Source: JAMZMI01 sp039944535 (lineage in GTDB: Bacteria > Bacteroidota > Bacteroidia > Cytophagales > Cyclobacteriaceae). Taken from it: DNA of 64,000 bases. Position 1 is the stretch's first letter; each line of letters opens with the position of its first letter. The DNA lies in assembly GCA_039944535.1 (NCBI GenBank), contig JBDUYP010000004.1, forward strand, positions 310,001 to 374,000, read 5' to 3'. Shown one piece after another: positions 38,901 to 48,227 of the stretch. The position numbers and the translations under genes were made by a program. Below the pieces are notes generated by a model that was given only the letters and a program-made list of their open reading frames with translations, was not told the DNA's origin and ran no database searches.

Positions 38901-41666
38901 TCTCCTATGCTTCTTGGGTCAACACAATTGCTTGATGCAGTGGTGTCGCCTGAAGATGCTACCAACGCCGACCTAGAATGGTCGAGCAGCAACCCTGAAA
39001 TAGCTACTGTAGATTTAAATGGAGTCGTTTCTGCTCTCGCTTTAGGTGATGTTGTCATTACCGCCACATCCACCGACGGTACCGATATTTCGGATGAAAT
39101 ATCTATAACCATTGACCCTATTCTTGCAGAAGAACTAACTATTGTTGGCGAAACCTCCATGTTAGATGGTTCGTCTCAGACACTTACAGCTACGTTCGAG
39201 CCTGAAAACACAACCAACCAGGAAGTGACTTGGGAGTCTGACGACACCTCAATCTTAACCATAGACGCAACGAGTGGTCTTGTCACAGCGGAAGCAGTCG
39301 GCCAGGCAACCATTACTGCATCCTCCACAGATGGATCGGACGTTTTCGGTACTATGACCATTACGGTAAACCCATTACTTGCTGAAGAAATATTTGTGTC
39401 CGGTGTGACTGTAATGGATCTTAATAGTGCACAAATCACTCAAACTTTAACCACTTCGTTCAATCCAGAAAATGCTACGAACCAGGATGTATCCTGGTCA
39501 TCATCCGATAATGCTATTGCATCGGTAAGTTCTGAAGGCCTGGTAACTGCATTAAGTGAAGGAACTGTAACTATTAATGCAACCGCCCTGGATGGGTCTG
39601 CCACTGTCGGTTCTATTGAGATCATCGTGACCAGAGGTTTTTTGGCTGTGAGTTCTATTTCGATTACTGGTAATGCTCAGATGATCGACAATGACGTGCA
39701 AACAATGGAGGCAACAGTCCTTCCCGAAAACGCCACGAACAAAGAAGTAACCTGGTCCTCAGAAAACAACGAAATACTCTCTGTGAACCCTTCTACCGGA
39801 GAAGTTACCGCAACAGGTGTAGGAACTACCTCCATTACGGCTACTGCTACAGACGGATCTGAAGTCTCTGATTCATTTGAAATTACAGTTGCTCCACTAT
39901 TGGTCTCAAACGTGACACTCTCTGGAGATTTAAACATGATCGCTGAGGACATTCAAACTCTGGAAGTGAGTCTTTTCCCAGCCCATGCCACAGACCAAAC
40001 AGTAACATGGGCTTCTAGTGATCTAGACATTGCCACCGTATCGGCAACAGGAAAAGTCACTGCTATTGCTCCGGGAAATGTGATTATAACTGCGACATCT
40101 AACGATGCGGATCAAGTTGTAGGTTCTTTCCCGATTGCAGTTGCACCCCTACTGGTTGATGAAATCGAGTTAAGTGGAGAAACCAATATGATCGATGGAG
40201 AAAGTCAATCGATCGTTTCTATCGTCACCCCGGTAAAAGCGACTGATGCTTCATTGAGCTGGAGTACTTCTGATGCCTCTATCTTATCCGTGAGCACAAC
40301 GGGAGTTGTCACAGCCAATGCCGTTGGAACCGCTACTATTACAGCAACTGCCAATGATGATTCAGGCATTAGCAGTTCATTAGAAATCACTGTAGCTCCT
40401 TTATTGCTATCAGAAATATCAATAATCGGTGAGACTTCAATGATCGATGCTTCGAATCAGACACTATCAGTGGACATAAATCCAGCGGCAGCAACAGATG
40501 CCAGCGTCAGTTGGTCCAGCAGCAATACTGCCGTGGCTACCGTGGACAACACAGGAGTAGTTAATGCAATTGCTCCGGGAGAAGTTGTTATTACAGCCAC
40601 AGCCAATGATGCCTCTGAAGTAAGTAGCTCAATAACAATTACAGTGTCGCCTCTACTGGTATCAGAAATCACCGTAGTTGGAGAAACAAGCATGATTGAC
40701 ACATCCAGTCAAACATTGGTAGCCGACGTTAATCCTGACAATGCCACAGACGTTTCCGTGACATGGTCAAGCAGTGACGAAAGCATCGCTACTGTAGATG
40801 AAACAGGAATAGTTACTGCTATAGCTGTAGGTCAGGTCACTATTACTGCCACGGCCAATGACGGATCGGAAGTATCCGGATCTTTGCAAATCACAGTGTC
40901 TCCTCTTCTGATATCAGAAATCACGATCTCCGGAGAAAGCGCTATGATCGAGGGTGACACACAGACACTTAGCGCTAGTGTAAGTCCTGAAAATGCTACG
41001 GATGCATCCGTAACATGGTCAAGTAGTGATGACAACATTGCCACCGTTGACAATACTGGAACTGTTACTGCGATTAGTGTAGGCACAGTGACCATTACGG
41101 CAACAGCCAATGACGACTCAGAGACGACAGGCACCCTTTCTATCGAAGTTCAACCGGTGCTGGTAACAGCCATAGAAATCACTGGTGAAAACACAATGAC
41201 TGTAGAGGAAACACAGACGCTATCATTCACAGCATCACCAACCAACGCAACGGACGCCACCGTTTCATGGTCAACAAGTGATGCGCTCATCGCTACTGTA
41301 GATGAGACTGGTCTGGTAACTGCCATAGCAGCTGGAACTGCTGACATCACTGCCACAGCAAACGATGGCTCAGAGGTAAGTTCTAGCTTCCAGATAGAGA
41401 TCGAACCGATACCTTTGGCTTTGGGAGATCTAAAATCATCTGTAAGTATTTTCCCTAACCCAACATTTGGACAACTTACATTGGAAATCCCAAGCAGTGG
41501 AGATAGAGGGAGTTTTAAGTTGGTTGATCTCTCAGGTCATACACTTGTAGAGGGAGAGATAAAATCAAATTATACTTTCGACATATCGAACTACAAAAAA
41601 GGAATTTATTTCCTTACAATCGAGGTGGATGGCATCAGTACAATTGAGAAAGTAATTCTTAAGTAA
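35976..41666 (+). CDS. Giant secreted protein: propeller-like front, clan GH-A-like core, 11 Big_2 repeats, T9SS domain
   Basis: 1896 residues. Order: signal peptide (about 1-18); ELWxxDGT-like propeller region (about 20-430, e.g. T-S-D-G-T-A-E-G-T); a short beta-roll (440-510); a helical spacer (520-600); a roughly 275-residue alpha/beta domain (605-880); eleven Big_2 Ig-like repeats of about 85 residues (881-1813); and a T9SS sorting domain (F-P-N-P, from about 1818). In the alpha/beta domain Glu730 in D-Y-I-S-P-F-N-E and Glu818 in P-V-W-D-S-E sit where a clan GH-A enzyme has its acid/base and nucleophile, 88 residues apart. I do not recognise a named GH family. The long Ig stalk would hold the catalytic part away from the cell. 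A hairpin terminator follows. Confidence 0.85.
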   Translation: MTRIFTIALLLLTTVLCAQKKLVDNSASANSPSNGPSYMIVSDDDTKMTYLGNGTQFFFIDIPNYTTTSTNASQFTEVEKVGNVIFGRGKVESTDVDELIYATTDGVTLLDYYTTAANFPRIWSQTGNGAYFGSGKFDPDNAGRDFIRVSPDLSTVTRPFNNVEGGGVDLINKNLYQVQMVPFADDKILVKAKRTASDEEYFVWDDTDQTSIQITDVDNSNADASSTAQWPLGKAYGNKVIFFYYDKLYTSDGTAEGTTEIADASGMHLHGIGGGDDFAIFGNAPDGDLEPYIYTDGGAPVKVDLNPSGSSDPRDFRRNGEYVFFVANTGDGYEPHISDGTVAGTKVLMDINTSGGSLEPATNYDRNTSIVVGNGFAFGASDGTNSYVYFTDGQNLITLNNGEEYLGLFTSQAHSMTTTEDYLYFTDEDKDVFQVAIPDNIYDGTDWSEGAPLADQSIYINADFTVSSDMTASSVHLPAGVTLTINNGATLTIDGEFYNKGTVVEDGGTLVWIEPISLINLSPIASKVETFLSTAEAGFEVGQYPDEMISQLTDSLNKANAIMQDPQSQTEVETMADNLHEYYKEVLWAQIQPVKKYKNNLQVVLGDMKQAQIKNSIATTDEIDFLLIGMRNMQVDGIRIDIFGEAPGDTETLNPNKEIYDYLYTEAKAHGFKIFANPAEFGGGRRIANNNLDELGDEVNGVLIKSNRLRDRIIEFAAEYQVDYISPFNEDCIGAGGGCFNSSQVTSIYSGLVGNVNGATIVGGDNHNLAAGINAYNSTDIRDYISVATCHNLQFQHDKWDDFIALADAKGLPVWDSEATDNPKDYDGNGTTEESRMVAAIDAGVDGLVYYNNWSNIDLETGDINAGGIAGREKYIEENTDLITAITITGNTQVDLENTTTLTATLTPLNPRDSRVYWTSSDESKATVDENGVVTAIDHGDIQITVTAVDGSGVTGTFDIKIGDTFVTNVSVSGDSPMLLGSTQLLDAVVSPEDATNADLEWSSSNPEIATVDLNGVVSALALGDVVITATSTDGTDISDEISITIDPILAEELTIVGETSMLDGSSQTLTATFEPENTTNQEVTWESDDTSILTIDATSGLVTAEAVGQATITASSTDGSDVFGTMTITVNPLLAEEIFVSGVTVMDLNSAQITQTLTTSFNPENATNQDVSWSSSDNAIASVSSEGLVTALSEGTVTINATALDGSATVGSIEIIVTRGFLAVSSISITGNAQMIDNDVQTMEATVLPENATNKEVTWSSENNEILSVNPSTGEVTATGVGTTSITATATDGSEVSDSFEITVAPLLVSNVTLSGDLNMIAEDIQTLEVSLFPAHATDQTVTWASSDLDIATVSATGKVTAIAPGNVIITATSNDADQVVGSFPIAVAPLLVDEIELSGETNMIDGESQSIVSIVTPVKATDASLSWSTSDASILSVSTTGVVTANAVGTATITATANDDSGISSSLEITVAPLLLSEISIIGETSMIDASNQTLSVDINPAAATDASVSWSSSNTAVATVDNTGVVNAIAPGEVVITATANDASEVSSSITITVSPLLVSEITVVGETSMIDTSSQTLVADVNPDNATDVSVTWSSSDESIATVDETGIVTAIAVGQVTITATANDGSEVSGSLQITVSPLLISEITISGESAMIEGDTQTLSASVSPENATDASVTWSSSDDNIATVDNTGTVTAISVGTVTITATANDDSETTGTLSIEVQPVLVTAIEITGENTMTVEETQTLSFTASPTNATDATVSWSTSDALIATVDETGLVTAIAAGTADITATANDGSEVSSSFQIEIEPIPLALGDLKSSVSIFPNPTFGQLTLEIPSSGDRGSFKLVDLSGHTLVEGEIKSNYTFDISNYKKGIYFLTIEVDGISTIEKVILK
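38617..41415 (+). repeat. Tandem array of 11 Big_2-encoding repeats, about 250 bp each
   Basis: Each unit encodes about 85 residues with the recurring pattern (T/S)-W-(S/T)-S-S-(D/N) in the middle, (I/V)-A-T-V-D-x-(T/N)-G and G-x-(V/A)-x-I-T-A-T-A near the end. Units 7-11 are more alike (T-A-T-A-N-D) than units 1-4, which suggests recent expansion at the C-terminal side. The paralogue at 48512 has three units. Confidence 0.85.
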
Positions 41667-41703
41667 TTAACCATCCCATTCGGTAATTCGAAATTCATAA
41701 AAA

Positions 41704-41743
41704 CATAAATAAAGGTCTGCTCTTTTGCAGACCTTTATTTTAG
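41704..41743 (+). terminator. Intrinsic terminator after the 35976 gene
   Basis: A perfect 14-bp stem (41707-41720 with 41727-41740, arm core AAAGGTCTGC) with a 6-nt loop; the 3' arm itself ends in T-rich sequence. It lies about 40 nt after the stop and just before the GH2 gene at 41762. Confidence 0.88.
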
Positions 41744-41761
41744 TCTCAATATCAATTTAAA

Positions 41762-44700
41762 ATGAAGCTTACTCATTCTATACTCAGCACATTAATAATC
41801 CTTTTTTCGGTCACGACCCTAATATCCCAGCGACTTGAAAAGCCACTGAATGATGCCTGGAAGTTCTCACTTTCTGATGATTCGCTAGCCTCTCGTGTTG
41901 AATTCAACGATGTGCAATGGTCAAACGTTGACATTCCACATGACTGGTCTTTTGAAAACGGGATATCAAAAGACGGTGCTCAAAAAGCCAATGGCGGTTA
42001 TTTCAGCGGCGGTATTGGATGGTATAGAAAAGACATTGAGATGCCTGCGGGTTGGAAAGGCAAACGCATTTATATAGAGTTTGATGGGGTCTATATGAAC
42101 AGTGAGGTTTGGGTCAACGGACATTACCTCGGCAAAAGACCCTATGGTTATGTCAGGTTTAGATATGACCTCTCGGAATTTTTGAAAGTAGGAAATAACA
42201 CACTCTCAGTGAAAGTGGACAATACGCTGGAGCCATCCGCTCGATGGTACCATCCTGCCGGTATTTACGCTCCTGTACGTTTAGTGATCACAGAGAACCA
42301 ATACATCACTCCAAACGGAGTATATGCTACCTCCAAACTGACGGAAGCTGGTAGCGCACAAGTTGATATTATGACTTCTTTGGAAAATCAGGGAAAGCCA
42401 AAAGGCAAAGCTGATTTAGAAACATCAATTATTGACCCAAATGGCAAGCTCGTATCCCGAACAACCAAATCAATCAATTGGAAAACGGGCGCAGCACAGC
42501 AATTTGAAAGCAATTTGAATGTACCTAACCCTGAGCTTTGGAGTCCGGATTCACCCCGTTTGTATATCATTAAATCCAAACTTATCCAAAAGGGAAAAAC
42601 CATAGATGAGGTGACAACCAATTTCGGTATTCGCACAATCTTATGGGATACCGAAACTGGGTTTAGCCTAAACGGAAAAGTAACGAAACTAATAGGTGTG
42701 AGTGAGCATTACGAAGGTGGACCCGTTGGTGGCGCATGGACAAAACCTCTACTCCGCTGGAAACTCAAATTGCTCAAAGAAATGGGTGTCAATGCCATCA
42801 GAACAGCGCACAACCCCGCCCCTCCTATGTTTTATGATCTCTGCGACGAACTGGGCATCATGGTCATGGATGAGATCTTTGACGGGTGGAAAAGAAAAGC
42901 TCCGGAAGACTATGGTAAGCAGGCCTTTGATGAGTGGTGGGAAAGAGACATGACCGAATGGCTCACCAGCAATCGCAATCACCCGTCCATCATCATTTAC
43001 AGTGTTGGTAATGAAACCAAAGGAGAAATAGCAAAGCAGCTCGTAGAGCTTTGCCATCAACTAGACCCAACCAAACCCGTCACTTCCGGACACAGTTCCA
43101 GCGATTTTATGGATGTATTTGGAGTAAATGGTGGTAGCGAGAAGAAAACATTTTTTACCAAAGAGCGCCCCAACAAACCTTTTGTTTCTACAGAAGCTCC
43201 GCACACTTGGCAAACCAGAGGCTATTACAGATCCAAAACTTGGTATAGGGACGGATACAATGAAAAAGTAGTTTTTGAAATCCCTGACCTGACAGACGAG
43301 GAAATTTTCGAATATGAATGGAGCGCTTCGAGCAATTGGGCCAACGGCAAGCAGCATTTCAACTCCTCATACGACAATGGAACAGTGCGCATCAGCGCAC
43401 GTAAAAACTGGGAGCTCATGCGTGACCTCCCGTGGTTTAGCGGACATTTCCGCTGGACCGGATTTGACTACTATGGAGAAGCCGGCTATGTTCATGGCGG
43501 GTGGCCGTTTAGGCTGTTTATGAGTGGTGCCATTGATGTGGCTGGATTTGAAAAAGACCTCTTTTACTTTTATCAAAGTCAGTGGACCGAAGAACCCATG
43601 GTGCACATACTTCCCCACTGGACTCACCCAATAATGGCAAAAGGAACTGAAATCCCGGTGTGGGTTTACTCCAACTGTGATGAAGTTGAGCTGTTTTTGG
43701 ACGGGCAATCACTTGGCAAAGACATCCCTGGTAAAGTAGCAGAAGAAATGCAATGTGAGTGGATGGTGCCCTGGAAACCTGGTACGCTCACGGCGAAAGG
43801 TTACATCAACGGTGAAGCAGTGGCAGAATCCGAAATCAAGACTTCCAAAACACCTGCCGATATTTCGCTTACGCTGGAAAACCTTGATATAAGACCCGGT
43901 GAAGCCAACAACGCCATAGTAACCACAACGATTACCGACAGTGCAGGAACAATGTATCCATATGGCGAGAATCAGCTATTCTACCACATTCAGGGGCCTG
44001 CGAGATTCGTTTCCTTGGAAAACGGTGACCCGGTAGATACAACCGGATATGTCAACGTCCAAAAGAAGAAAGCCTTCATGGGACTTTCTCGGGCATTCTT
44101 AAAACTGACTAATCCAAACGAGCCGGTTTTACTTACTGTGGGAAGCATCCTTGGTGAGAAAAACCTGATGACTTCAAATGAGATTTCTATCGCTGTGAAA
44201 AGTATCGACCTCAGTGGTCAGTCTCAACACCCTGAAGCTAACATCTACTACACCCTGGATGGCAGCACACCAACAGAGCAAAGCATACCCTATGTAGATG
44301 CTTTTGAGATAGAGCCTGGCACTACCGTGAAAGCCATCGCAGTACGGAAAGGTGAAACCATATTGGCAATGCATGAGCGATTCGACCAAAACCTGGGTTT
44401 GCACTGGGGAGACAACCAATCAATAGGTGCTTTATCCAATAATTCTGCCATGTCTAGCAAAGATGCAACCATCGCCGGAGCTCGTATAGTGAGCGCAAAA
44501 GGCATAAGCTATGCCGACTTTGCTGGACAAGAGGGATCCATTCAATGGTATCAGGAAAACGATGGAGATGCTAGCCAGTTTCTACTTACATTTTCATATG
44601 CCACGGCGGACAACCAATCAGAACGACCGATGGATTTGTATGTAAACGACCAACTCGTAAAAACCATAAGGTTCAAATCAACAGGTGCATGGAATGCCAA

Positions 44701-44815
44701 ATGGGCTCGGGTAACCACCAAATGTAAGCTTAAAGCTGGCGCCAACTACATAGAACTGAGAACCACAGGCGAAAGCGGCCCAAACATCACTTCACTATTG
44801 GTTGAGTTGCTGTAA
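41762..44815 (+). CDS. GH2 beta-galactosidase with extra C-terminal carbohydrate-binding-like modules
   Basis: 1017 residues with a signal peptide (ends L-I-S-Q, about residue 22). The GH2 sugar-binding, Ig-like and TIM-barrel domains are followed by a DUF4982-type Ig domain. Acid/base Glu418 (S-V-G-N-E) and nucleophile Glu478 (V-S-T-E-A-P) are present. After the core come a chitobiase C-terminal-like segment (Y-Y-T-L-D-G-S-T-P, about 830) and a C-terminal beta-sandwich of CBM6/CBM35 type (about 890-1017; ends with L-K-A-G-A-N-Y-I-E-L-R). The barrel differs from that of the LacZ-type gene at 6222, with motif N-A-I-R-T-A-H-N-P, so the two likely have different specificities. No T9SS domain, so probably periplasmic. 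Confidence 0.93.
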   Translation: MKLTHSILSTLIILFSVTTLISQRLEKPLNDAWKFSLSDDSLASRVEFNDVQWSNVDIPHDWSFENGISKDGAQKANGGYFSGGIGWYRKDIEMPAGWKGKRIYIEFDGVYMNSEVWVNGHYLGKRPYGYVRFRYDLSEFLKVGNNTLSVKVDNTLEPSARWYHPAGIYAPVRLVITENQYITPNGVYATSKLTEAGSAQVDIMTSLENQGKPKGKADLETSIIDPNGKLVSRTTKSINWKTGAAQQFESNLNVPNPELWSPDSPRLYIIKSKLIQKGKTIDEVTTNFGIRTILWDTETGFSLNGKVTKLIGVSEHYEGGPVGGAWTKPLLRWKLKLLKEMGVNAIRTAHNPAPPMFYDLCDELGIMVMDEIFDGWKRKAPEDYGKQAFDEWWERDMTEWLTSNRNHPSIIIYSVGNETKGEIAKQLVELCHQLDPTKPVTSGHSSSDFMDVFGVNGGSEKKTFFTKERPNKPFVSTEAPHTWQTRGYYRSKTWYRDGYNEKVVFEIPDLTDEEIFEYEWSASSNWANGKQHFNSSYDNGTVRISARKNWELMRDLPWFSGHFRWTGFDYYGEAGYVHGGWPFRLFMSGAIDVAGFEKDLFYFYQSQWTEEPMVHILPHWTHPIMAKGTEIPVWVYSNCDEVELFLDGQSLGKDIPGKVAEEMQCEWMVPWKPGTLTAKGYINGEAVAESEIKTSKTPADISLTLENLDIRPGEANNAIVTTTITDSAGTMYPYGENQLFYHIQGPARFVSLENGDPVDTTGYVNVQKKKAFMGLSRAFLKLTNPNEPVLLTVGSILGEKNLMTSNEISIAVKSIDLSGQSQHPEANIYYTLDGSTPTEQSIPYVDAFEIEPGTTVKAIAVRKGETILAMHERFDQNLGLHWGDNQSIGALSNNSAMSSKDATIAGARIVSAKGISYADFAGQEGSIQWYQENDGDASQFLLTFSYATADNQSERPMDLYVNDQLVKTIRFKSTGAWNAKWARVTTKCKLKAGANYIELRTTGESGPNITSLLVELL

Positions 44816-45277
44816 TACTGCTTAGAGATCTTAAGCACTAAGCAAAGGTGGGCTATACTCAGTGAAGCTGAGCACTGTATATGAACTGGACTATAATCAA
44901 TGCCGGTCAATGATCTTATATAAATTCTGTACGCATATGAGCGTACAAAATTCACCAGAAACGGACTGCATTTGTCTGGAGCTACAGGATTAAAAAACAC
45001 CAATTATGCCGTTTTTTGATACTATTTCCTTGTGGCCTATCTACCAGTACAAAACTTCCATAAAACCAATACACACGAATTAACTATCCACCTAAAAACC
45101 TCCACAACTCCCTCCCCCTGATTAAACGAATAAAACCCACATAAATCAGTCAAAAAAAGCTCAAATATTACAAAATCATCAAAAAACGAACATTTTACCC
45201 CACCATAATTGAACATTTTACACCTGACCACCCCACTCCCATTGACCTTACTTTGAACAAACAACAAATTCGTTACT
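44816..45277 (+). promoter_or_regulatory. Leader region of the 45278 gene with direct repeats
   Basis: No gene seen. A G-poor stretch (45061-45240, only about 8 G in 180 nt on this strand) precedes the gene. Within it an 11-bp direct repeat GAACATTTTAC occurs at 45188-45198 and 45211-45221, a 23-bp period close to two helical turns, as expected for tandem binding of an AraC-type or HTCS regulator. A -7-like TTACTTTG lies at 45248-45255, 22 nt before the ATG; the TTG expected at -33 is missing. A small dyad (GTACGC/GCGTAC) at about 44939-44956 has no T-run. Confidence 0.4.
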
Positions 45278-48211
45278 ATGAAAAAATTCATTACTTATTT
45301 AAATGTTGCCATGTGGGGAACGCTAACGCTCTGGTTTGGTTCAGCGGAGGCTCAGACCCAACTTAGCAACACAACACCTTACACAGCGCAGTTGATCACT
45401 GTAAATGGCAAGATAGCCTGGAAATATTCTGCCGGAGGTACGGATCAAGGTCTTGTAACATATGATCCAGCTACCCACACACAAACCAACTATCACAGCG
45501 ATCTCCGTGATATTGTCAATTTGACATCTTATGGAGATTTCGCTATATCCAGAGCCAATGACATAGGTGGAGGCACTGGTCAGGGAATGATGTGGACAGA
45601 TGGAGAGAATTTTGAAATTCTGATTAACTACTCCCAACAAGGAGAAGCTAATTTCTTTCACAATGGAGTCATTTATCAAGTGGCTAAAAGAGATGAAAAT
45701 GGAACTGTTAAAAGCGGAAATAGCGCCAGAAAAATCTGGTCTTACAATATAGAAACTGGAATAGGCCAACAAGCAACTGACTTGAACGCCGAAGCAGCCG
45801 ATCTTGGCAATGGCAACTTTAAAAGAGTAGCCCCTTTCGGAGATGGCGTGTTTCTTGGGATCAGAGAATCTACCAACAACCTTCATGTGCCATATCTGGC
45901 CGATGGAGACATTAACAATAATACTTCTCTAGGTTCTGATGCCAACACACAAGACGAGCCTTTTATGAGTTTGAGTGAATCATTGGTCTTGTTTATTGCA
46001 ACAAGTGCTACGGATGACTTAGGTGTGGAGCTTTATAAGTATGACGGGAGTTCTGTGCAAAATGTAGCAGACCATATTTCCGGTTCAACAGGAGCAAAGT
46101 TCGATACTCAAATAGGTTATAACGCCCAATTCGGTTTTGCGCAAAATGGCTATGGCTATTTCGCAGGCCCTCAAAGTGATGGTACCGGACTTGCACTATT
46201 TCGCAGCAATGGATCAAGCATTGAATTGGTTAAACTTTTTTCCACAACGAACAATGACTCATTTGCAAATGGAAATATAGCCTCAATGGCACCTGTCTCT
46301 GATACGCAGTTTGTATTTGAAGCCAACGATGAGATCACAGGTACAGCAGGACAAGAACTTTGGGTGAGCGACGGAACGCCAGGAGGTACATCCATGATTA
46401 TGGACATCAACTCTGGAACCAGTGGCAGTGCGATAACTGGCATGTGGCCTATTGATGGTGGTGCTATTTTTTGGGCTACCGACGGTACTGACGAAGGAGT
46501 TTATTTCACAGATGGTACAACTCCAGGTACTTTTCTTATTTCTGATGTGAGCCTTCACAACGGCGTAAAGGCACTTACGGCAATCGGCTCGAGAGCTTAC
46601 TTTGCCGATGACAGCAACGAGCTTTTCGAGCTCAGCATACCCGTTACAGGAACTACAACTTACACTTCCAGCTGGGATATGGGAACACCTACATCTTCTA
46701 CTAATGCCGTAGTAGAAGGAGACTTAACTGTAGGTTCATCATCGACTTTGGAAATCCAAAACCTGGAGGTAGCAAGTGGAGCTTCCATAACTGTAGAATC
46801 AGGATCTACGCTCACGGTTATGGGTGATATCTTTAATGAAGGAGCCATTACAATCGAATCAGGAGCGAGCCTCATTACTTATGATGGCGAGTATATTATC
46901 GGCAATGATGTAGAAATGCTGAGAAACACAAACGGATCTCCTTTCGGATATAGCTTCGTAGGGTCACCTATAGAGGCAGATGCCACTGTAACCGGAGCTA
47001 ACCTGGGTTCTCCTGTTTACGCTTACGATGAGACACAGACCTACAGCGCTACAGGTGGCGACCGATGGGTAGATGCTACAGCTACTGAGCTTGTACCGGG
47101 TGTTGGATATGCTCAAGCTGGTCAAAGTGTGATTTCTTTTACCGGAACACCTAACAATGGAGACATAACCGTAGATGGGCTGACTTATAGCGCGGGTACG
47201 GCTATCAATCAGGGATGGAACCTGATGAGCAACCCTTACCCTGCCGCCATCAACGCTCAGGATTTTATAACTGCCAATACTGATTTAGAAGGTGCGATAT
47301 ACTTGTGGGACGATAAAAACAACGGAACTCAGGGTACAAATGACGACTACCTTATTGTGTCTTCATTGGGAATGACTGACCAAAGTGGACCGAACAGTTC
47401 TTCAGAATTTGACGGTTATATAGGCTCCATGCAGGGCTTCTTTGTAAAACTGCTCGCAGAAGGGACATCAAGCGTCACTTTCTCAGAGGACATGAGAGAT
47501 GCTGGAAACAACACAGACGGCAATTTCTTTAGACAAGCGGAGACTGTGGGTCTTAATGTCAAGTTGGCAATCTCGAATGAAGCAGGACTGTACAACGAGT
47601 TGCTTATTGGATTGAGAGAGGATGCTACTGAGGGTGTGGACAGGTTATATGATGCCTCAAAACTAATAGGCAACCCTGATGTTGCTTTCTACAGTATCAT
47701 CAACGATAGTAAATATGCCATCCAGGGACTACCCGTTCAGAACGGCATTAGCACAGAGCTTGGTTTTGACCTGACTTCTGGAGCTAATCTGACGCTTTCT
47801 GTTGTGGATTTGAGCGGATTGGAAGAAGGTATGACGTTCATACTTACAGACCATGCCAGCGGCATAGAATACGATCTAAGTGAAGTTGACGCTTTTGATT
47901 TTAGTGCTGTTGCTGGCTCTGACCAAAACAGGTTTACGCTTGCATACAGAGAGTCTGCCGTTCTTTCAACAAGCTCACTTACCAATAGACCGACTTACAG
48001 ATACAGCAATGAAACTCTTACCGTTGATTTTGCTACTGCTACTGATGTTTCAGCTTATGCTGTTTATGACTTTTCAGGAAGAGTGCTTTCGAAGAGCAAT
48101 GTGCTGAACAGAGATGTTCAATCATTAGAAGTGACTATTCACGCTACAGGAATCAACATAGTTAGAATCGTCACCACAGACGGAACCTTCACCAGAAAAT
48201 TCAAATTTTAA
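45278..48211 (+). CDS. Secreted ELWxTDGT-repeat protein with T9SS sorting domain
   Basis: 977 residues with a signal peptide (ends A-E-A-Q, about residue 26). The first 460 residues carry ELWxTDGT-type repeats (E-L-W-V-S-D-G-T-P-G-G-T; Y-F-T-D-G-T-T-P-G-T), probably a propeller. A beta-roll with repeated V-x-S-G-(A/S)-S-(I/L)-T-V follows (470-555). The next 330 residues contain G-W-N-L-M-S-N-P-Y-P-A-A-I and G-F-F-V-K, a module that recurs in the 53964 protein, and the end is a T9SS sorting domain with a C-terminal basic motif (R-K-F-K-F). No catalytic motif is evident; a role as surface binding or scaffold protein is inferred. The 55-residue gene follows after 16 nt. Confidence 0.87.
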   Translation: MKKFITYLNVAMWGTLTLWFGSAEAQTQLSNTTPYTAQLITVNGKIAWKYSAGGTDQGLVTYDPATHTQTNYHSDLRDIVNLTSYGDFAISRANDIGGGTGQGMMWTDGENFEILINYSQQGEANFFHNGVIYQVAKRDENGTVKSGNSARKIWSYNIETGIGQQATDLNAEAADLGNGNFKRVAPFGDGVFLGIRESTNNLHVPYLADGDINNNTSLGSDANTQDEPFMSLSESLVLFIATSATDDLGVELYKYDGSSVQNVADHISGSTGAKFDTQIGYNAQFGFAQNGYGYFAGPQSDGTGLALFRSNGSSIELVKLFSTTNNDSFANGNIASMAPVSDTQFVFEANDEITGTAGQELWVSDGTPGGTSMIMDINSGTSGSAITGMWPIDGGAIFWATDGTDEGVYFTDGTTPGTFLISDVSLHNGVKALTAIGSRAYFADDSNELFELSIPVTGTTTYTSSWDMGTPTSSTNAVVEGDLTVGSSSTLEIQNLEVASGASITVESGSTLTVMGDIFNEGAITIESGASLITYDGEYIIGNDVEMLRNTNGSPFGYSFVGSPIEADATVTGANLGSPVYAYDETQTYSATGGDRWVDATATELVPGVGYAQAGQSVISFTGTPNNGDITVDGLTYSAGTAINQGWNLMSNPYPAAINAQDFITANTDLEGAIYLWDDKNNGTQGTNDDYLIVSSLGMTDQSGPNSSSEFDGYIGSMQGFFVKLLAEGTSSVTFSEDMRDAGNNTDGNFFRQAETVGLNVKLAISNEAGLYNELLIGLREDATEGVDRLYDASKLIGNPDVAFYSIINDSKYAIQGLPVQNGISTELGFDLTSGANLTLSVVDLSGLEEGMTFILTDHASGIEYDLSEVDAFDFSAVAGSDQNRFTLAYRESAVLSTSSLTNRPTYRYSNETLTVDFATATDVSAYAVYDFSGRVLSKSNVLNRDVQSLEVTIHATGINIVRIVTTDGTFTRKFKF

Positions 48212-48227
48212 TTCAAACCTAAAGAAC

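Noticed and set aside
38723..41356. Several open frames of 60-145 codons on the minus strand opposite the Big_2 repeats
   Set aside because: They are rich in Ser, Val and Thr and mirror the repeats of the strong gene on the other strand, with no start signals of their own; they are antisense shadows.
38617..41415. CRISPR-like array
   Set aside because: The regularly spaced repeats are long in-frame protein repeats, not short identical repeats with unique spacers.
45037..45291. An 84-codon minus-strand frame over the leader of the 45278 gene
   Set aside because: It covers a G-poor leader; the frame is a base-composition effect and has no Bacteroidota-like start region.
45341..45886. A 181-codon minus-strand frame inside the 45278 gene
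   Set aside because: No motif, and the plus-strand frame has a clear signal peptide and repeats.
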